A stretch of 64,000 nucleotides of DNA from Pseudomonadota bacterium (lineage in GTDB: Bacteria > Pseudomonadota > Gammaproteobacteria > Steroidobacterales > Steroidobacteraceae). The notes below the pieces were generated by a model. The model saw only the letters and a program-made list of their open reading frames with translations. It was not told the origin of the DNA and did not search any database. The DNA is taken from the NCBI GenBank assembly GCA_016720075.1, contig JADJXW010000003.1:1-64000 (forward strand), read 5' to 3'. This document shows, piece by piece, positions 61,257 to 64,000 of the stretch. Made by a program: the position numbers and the translations under genes. Position 1 is the stretch's first letter, and each line of letters starts with the position of its first letter.

Positions 61257-61805
61257 TCAGGGCAGGATGTCGATGGGCGTGTTGTTGTTGGTCAACAGCC
61301 AGATTTCGACCATGTCGGAGTTGGACACGGCGATACAGCCGTCGGTCCAGTCCCGCTCGTAGTAGGCCGGATCGCGCTTCAGGCGATTGGGCAGGCCGTG
61401 GATCATGATAGAGCCGCCCGGGTCCCAGCCATTGGCCTTGGCGCGCTTCATGTCCTGCGGACCCGGGTAAGAGACCTGGATCGACAGGAAGAAATCGCTG
61501 CGGGCGTTGCGGCGGGTGAGCCAGTAGCGGCCCTCCGGCGTGCGGAAATCACCGACACGCTCCTTGTGGCCCTCGGGCACCAGGCCCAGCGAGACCCTGT
61601 ACGAGCGCAGCACTTCGCTGCCCCGCAGCAGGTCCATGCGTCGCTGTCCCTTGTAGACCACGACGCGCGTGGCCGTGGGCAGCTGGGCCGGCGGCGCGGA
61701 GCCCGCCGTGGAGCGCTCACTGGAGAACGGTTCAGCCGGCAGCAGAGCCGGGGCGCATAGCGCGCCCGCGAGCAGCAGGATCCGGAAGAGGCCCATTGGC
61801 TTCAT
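61257..61805 (-). CDS. L,D-transpeptidase (YkuD domain)
   Basis: 182 residues from ATG at 61805. Signal peptide FRILLLAGALCAPALLPAE. The YkuD domain opens TRVVVYKGQRRMDLLRGSEV, GDFRTPEGRYWLTRRNARSD, and has the active-site pattern IMIHGL then DWTDGCIAVSNSD, with the nucleophilic cysteine. It would form 3-3 peptidoglycan crosslinks or attach or release proteins at the wall. A TATAAT at 61818-61813 (minus strand) overlaps an upstream ATG (61814), so translation probably starts at 61805 or 61796 with little or no leader. Confidence 0.9.
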   Translation of the reverse strand: MKPMGLFRILLLAGALCAPALLPAEPFSSERSTAGSAPPAQLPTATRVVVYKGQRRMDLLRGSEVLRSYRVSLGLVPEGHKERVGDFRTPEGRYWLTRRNARSDFFLSIQVSYPGPQDMKRAKANGWDPGGSIMIHGLPNRLKRDPAYYERDWTDGCIAVSNSDMVEIWLLTNNNTPIDILP

Positions 61806-62237
61806 GGGGGGCATTATAAGCAGGTCGCGCGGCGGGCCTGCAGGGACGTGCTTCACAGCGGCTTCAGTCCCCGCTGAACGGGCTGTGCGCTGGCACACCG
61901 CACACCCGGGCTACAAACCCAGCCGTTGCCCCGACGCTTTCCAGGGGTGCGGGACGCGCAGACGTCCCCATAGCTGCCTCCACTCAACGGCAGATGTGAT
62001 CGACAGGTTAACCAGCGTTCCAGACCTGGGGTCATCCCGCGCTGGCGAATGCGCTCACGCCGCGACGAGCCCCCACACCGACAGGTGCGCTGCGGGCGAC
62101 ATGCGCTGCCGAATGCCACCACGCCCGGTTGGTGCCCCCCTGGCGGCCCCGCGGGGCACCCGGGCGGCGATCAACCATGCGCGCGAAATCGTTTCTCCCA
62201 CCGCCGGGCGAACCCCGGCGGCCGGGGCGCCGCCGCT
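61806..62237. other. intergenic stretch without a recognised gene
   Basis: About 430 bases. The left end holds the -10 element of the L,D-transpeptidase gene. Near 62128-62180 GGTTG and GTGCCCC pair with GGGGCAC and CAACC, giving a possible structured leader just before an ATG at 62177 whose frame does not match the cyclophilin. No tRNA or sRNA was recognised. The missing signal peptide of the cyclophilin gene may be hidden here behind an indel. Confidence 0.4.
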
Positions 62238-63155
62238 GTGGGCCACCCCAATCACTCGGGGCTGGCGGCCGTCGGCCCTCTGCTCGCCGCGCAGCCCGAT
62301 CGGCCGAAATACCGCAGCGCCGCGGAGATCATCGCCGCCGCGCCCGAGGCCGACTGGCGCACACCAGATCCCCGGAATCTGCTCTACATGGAGCTGGCCA
62401 CCGGCCGCGTGATCATCGAGCTCGCGCCGCAGTTCGCCCCCGAGCACGTGGGCAATATCCGCACGCTGGCGCGCGCCGGCTTCTGGGACGGCACCAGCAT
62501 CTACCGGTCGCAGGACAACTTCGTGGTGCAGTTCGGGGATGCCGATTCGGATGATCCCGCGCGCGCGCGACCACTGGGCGAGGCGAAGAAGCACCTGCCG
62601 GCGGAGTTTCATCGTGCAGCGAAGGATCTCGCCTTCGACCGCCTGCCCGACGCCGATGGCTGGGCCCGTGAAGTGGGTTTTGCCGAGGGTTTCCCTGCCG
62701 GCCGCGATCCCGCGAAGAACACCGCCTGGATGGCGCATTGCTACGGCACCGTCGGCGCGGGCCGCAGCGATGCCGACGACAGCAGCATCGGCACCGAGCT
62801 CTACGTGACCATCGGCCAGTCGCCCCGCCAGCTCGATGACAACATCACCGTCGTGGGACGCGTGCTGGCGGGCATGGAATTGCTGAGCACCATCAGGCGT
62901 GGCCCGCCGCCGCTGGGGTTCTATGAAGATGCGCGCGAGCGCACGCCGATCCGCTCGATCAGGTTGGCCAGCGAGTTGCCAGAAGCGGACCGCACGAGGC
63001 TGCAGGTGCTGCGCACCGATACGCAGAGCTTCCGCGACGCCACCGAGGCGCGGCGCAACCGCGTCGATGGCTTCTACAAGCGCCCCGCGGGCCACGTCGA
63101 CCTGTGCAACGTGCCCATTCCGACCCGCACGGCGCCTGCTCCCGCCAGTCCATGA
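62238..63155 (+). CDS. cyclophilin-type peptidyl-prolyl isomerase
   Basis: About 305 residues from GTG at 62238. The cyclophilin domain begins LLYMELATGRVIIELAPQFA, VGNIRTLARAGFWDGTSIYR, VQFGDA, later GRSDADDSSIGTELYVTIGQ and LDDNITVVGRVLAGMELLST. Large insertions compared with PpiA/PpiB make it one of the longer exported cyclophilins of Xanthomonas-like bacteria. The start is uncertain: the weak h-region GLAAVGPLLAAQ would be the signal peptide, the frame is open to 62049, and an out-of-frame ATG at 62177 may be the real start if a base is wrong. It overlaps the next gene by 4 bases. Confidence 0.82.
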   Translation: MGHPNHSGLAAVGPLLAAQPDRPKYRSAAEIIAAAPEADWRTPDPRNLLYMELATGRVIIELAPQFAPEHVGNIRTLARAGFWDGTSIYRSQDNFVVQFGDADSDDPARARPLGEAKKHLPAEFHRAAKDLAFDRLPDADGWAREVGFAEGFPAGRDPAKNTAWMAHCYGTVGAGRSDADDSSIGTELYVTIGQSPRQLDDNITVVGRVLAGMELLSTIRRGPPPLGFYEDARERTPIRSIRLASELPEADRTRLQVLRTDTQSFRDATEARRNRVDGFYKRPAGHVDLCNVPIPTRTAPAPASP

Positions 63156-64000
63156 GCTACGTGGTGCTGCTGCTCGTGCTGGGGGCCATCTGGGGAGGCT
63201 CCTTCCTGTTCATGCGCATCGCGGTGAATGACTTCGGGCCCGTGCCGCTGGTGGAGATGCGCCTGGCGCTGGGCTCGGCGCTGCTGCTGCCCTTCCTGTG
63301 GCGCGACCGCGAGAAATTCACGCTGCGCCGCTGGCCGATGATGGCGTTCATCGGCCTGATGAATTCCGCGCTGCCATTCCTGCTCTTTGCCTGGGCGGCG
63401 GAACGGGCGCCTGCCGGCGTGGGCGCCATTGCCAACGGCATGACGGCGCTGTGCGCGGCGCTGATGGGATTCCTGTTCTTCCACGAGAAGCTCAGCGCGC
63501 GCCAGAGCATCGCGCTGGTCGCCGGCTTCGCCGGCATCATCGTGCTGGCCAGCGGCAAGATGGCCGGCATGAGCGTGGGCTGGGCCAGCATCGCAGGCGC
63601 AGTGGCCTCGCTGATGTACGGCCTGGGCGCGCACATGGCGCGGCGCCACCTGCAGGGCCTGCCGCCGGCAGCACTGGCTGCGGTCACGCTGGGGTCCGGG
63701 GCGTTGCTGGCGGCGCCGTTCGCCATCGCCACCTGGCCGCGCCATGCCATTCCGATGAAGTCCTGGCTCAGCGCGGGCGCGCTGGGGATGCTGTGCACCG
63801 GCATCGCCTTTGCGATGTTCTACCGGCTGATCGAGAAGGTGGGCGCGAACCGCACCACCATCGTCACCTACCTGATTCCGCCCTTCGGCGTGGCCTGGGG
63901 ATGGCTGTTCCTGGACGAACCGGTGACGCTGACAATGAGCATCGCCTGCGTGCTGATCCTGGGCAGCGTTGCGCTAAGCCAGAACTGGGGCGCGAAGCGC
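63152..64000 (+). CDS. EamA/DMT family transporter, cut by window edge
   Basis: 283 residues visible, no stop before the edge. Ten-helix drug/metabolite transporter with two EamA halves: LLLVLGAIWGGSFLFMRIAV, MNSALPFLLFAWAAERAPAG, GFLFFHEKLSARQSIALVAG and GWLFLDEPVTLTMSIACVLI. It probably exports small metabolites or amino acids; substrate unknown. The family is about 290-300 residues, so only a few residues are missing. ATGA overlap with the cyclophilin gene. Confidence 0.9.
   Translation, partial: MSYVVLLLVLGAIWGGSFLFMRIAVNDFGPVPLVEMRLALGSALLLPFLWRDREKFTLRRWPMMAFIGLMNSALPFLLFAWAAERAPAGVGAIANGMTALCAALMGFLFFHEKLSARQSIALVAGFAGIIVLASGKMAGMSVGWASIAGAVASLMYGLGAHMARRHLQGLPPAALAAVTLGSGALLAAPFAIATWPRHAIPMKSWLSAGALGMLCTGIAFAMFYRLIEKVGANRTTIVTYLIPPFGVAWGWLFLDEPVTLTMSIACVLILGSVALSQNWGAKR

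Overview
The window is a GC-rich chromosomal segment of a Gammaproteobacterium. The block pilG-pilH-pilI-pilJ-chpA next to gshB-tonB-yqgE-ruvX-pyrB has the gene order known from Pseudomonas aeruginosa. The rest (pilT/pilU, yggS-proC-yggT, ppnN, rsmE, bioA) is ordinary for that class. GC content and the TonB/TraB flavour point towards a Xanthomonadales/Nevskiales/Steroidobacter-like lineage, which is inference only. No rRNA, tRNA, CRISPR array, prophage or insertion sequence was recognised.

Layout: 1-7321 holds a TonB-like orphan, a TraB/GumN protein, a lipoprotein PQQ dehydrogenase with a cytochrome c tail, bioA, rsmE and an old-yellow-enzyme reductase. 7347-15882 (minus) is the Chp/Pil chemosensory operon for twitching. 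16067-21676 holds gshB, tonB, yqgE, ruvX, pyrB, pyrK and an exported methyltransferase. 21677-24258 is a YtrA-type GntR/ABC operon with a clear palindromic operator. 24338-28254 (minus) is nuclease, Sel1/ankyrin protein and ferredoxin-flavoprotein. 28485-37516 (plus) is a multihaem cytochrome operon. 37522-39553 is a two-component system diverging from a heavy-metal RND operon (39676-46822), with a PmrA-type box between them. 46840-50333 is a probably Fur-controlled TonB receptor plus PepSY protein. 50368-53679 carries three PilT/PilU ATPases. 53732-56280 is yggS-proC-yggT and an HU-like gene. 56341-61805 is hydrolase-msrB, htpG (with a sigma-32 promoter), ppnN and an L,D-transpeptidase. 62238-64000 is a cyclophilin and a truncated EamA transporter.

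The most unusual part is 24888-37516. Two divergent operons encode a membrane-anchored ferredoxin/flavoprotein, a Sel1-ankyrin protein, a CcmI-like TPR protein, a histidine-rich five-helix membrane protein, a 21-haem cytochrome, a giant cytochrome with 37 CxxCH and one CxxxCH motif built of about 16 repeats of 47 residues, and a SPOR-TPR-beta-barrel outer-membrane protein. Together they look like an electron path from NAD(P)H across the whole envelope that matches no characterised Mtr/Pcc conduit I can name.

A caution applies to the whole window. At least seven single-base indels, most beside short homopolymers, break genes that are otherwise intact, including gshB, chpA, an ABC ATPase, the TPR gene (twice) and the giant cytochrome (twice). 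In every case restoring one base gives a full-length product whose length divides exactly by three. Assembly error is more likely than real decay.
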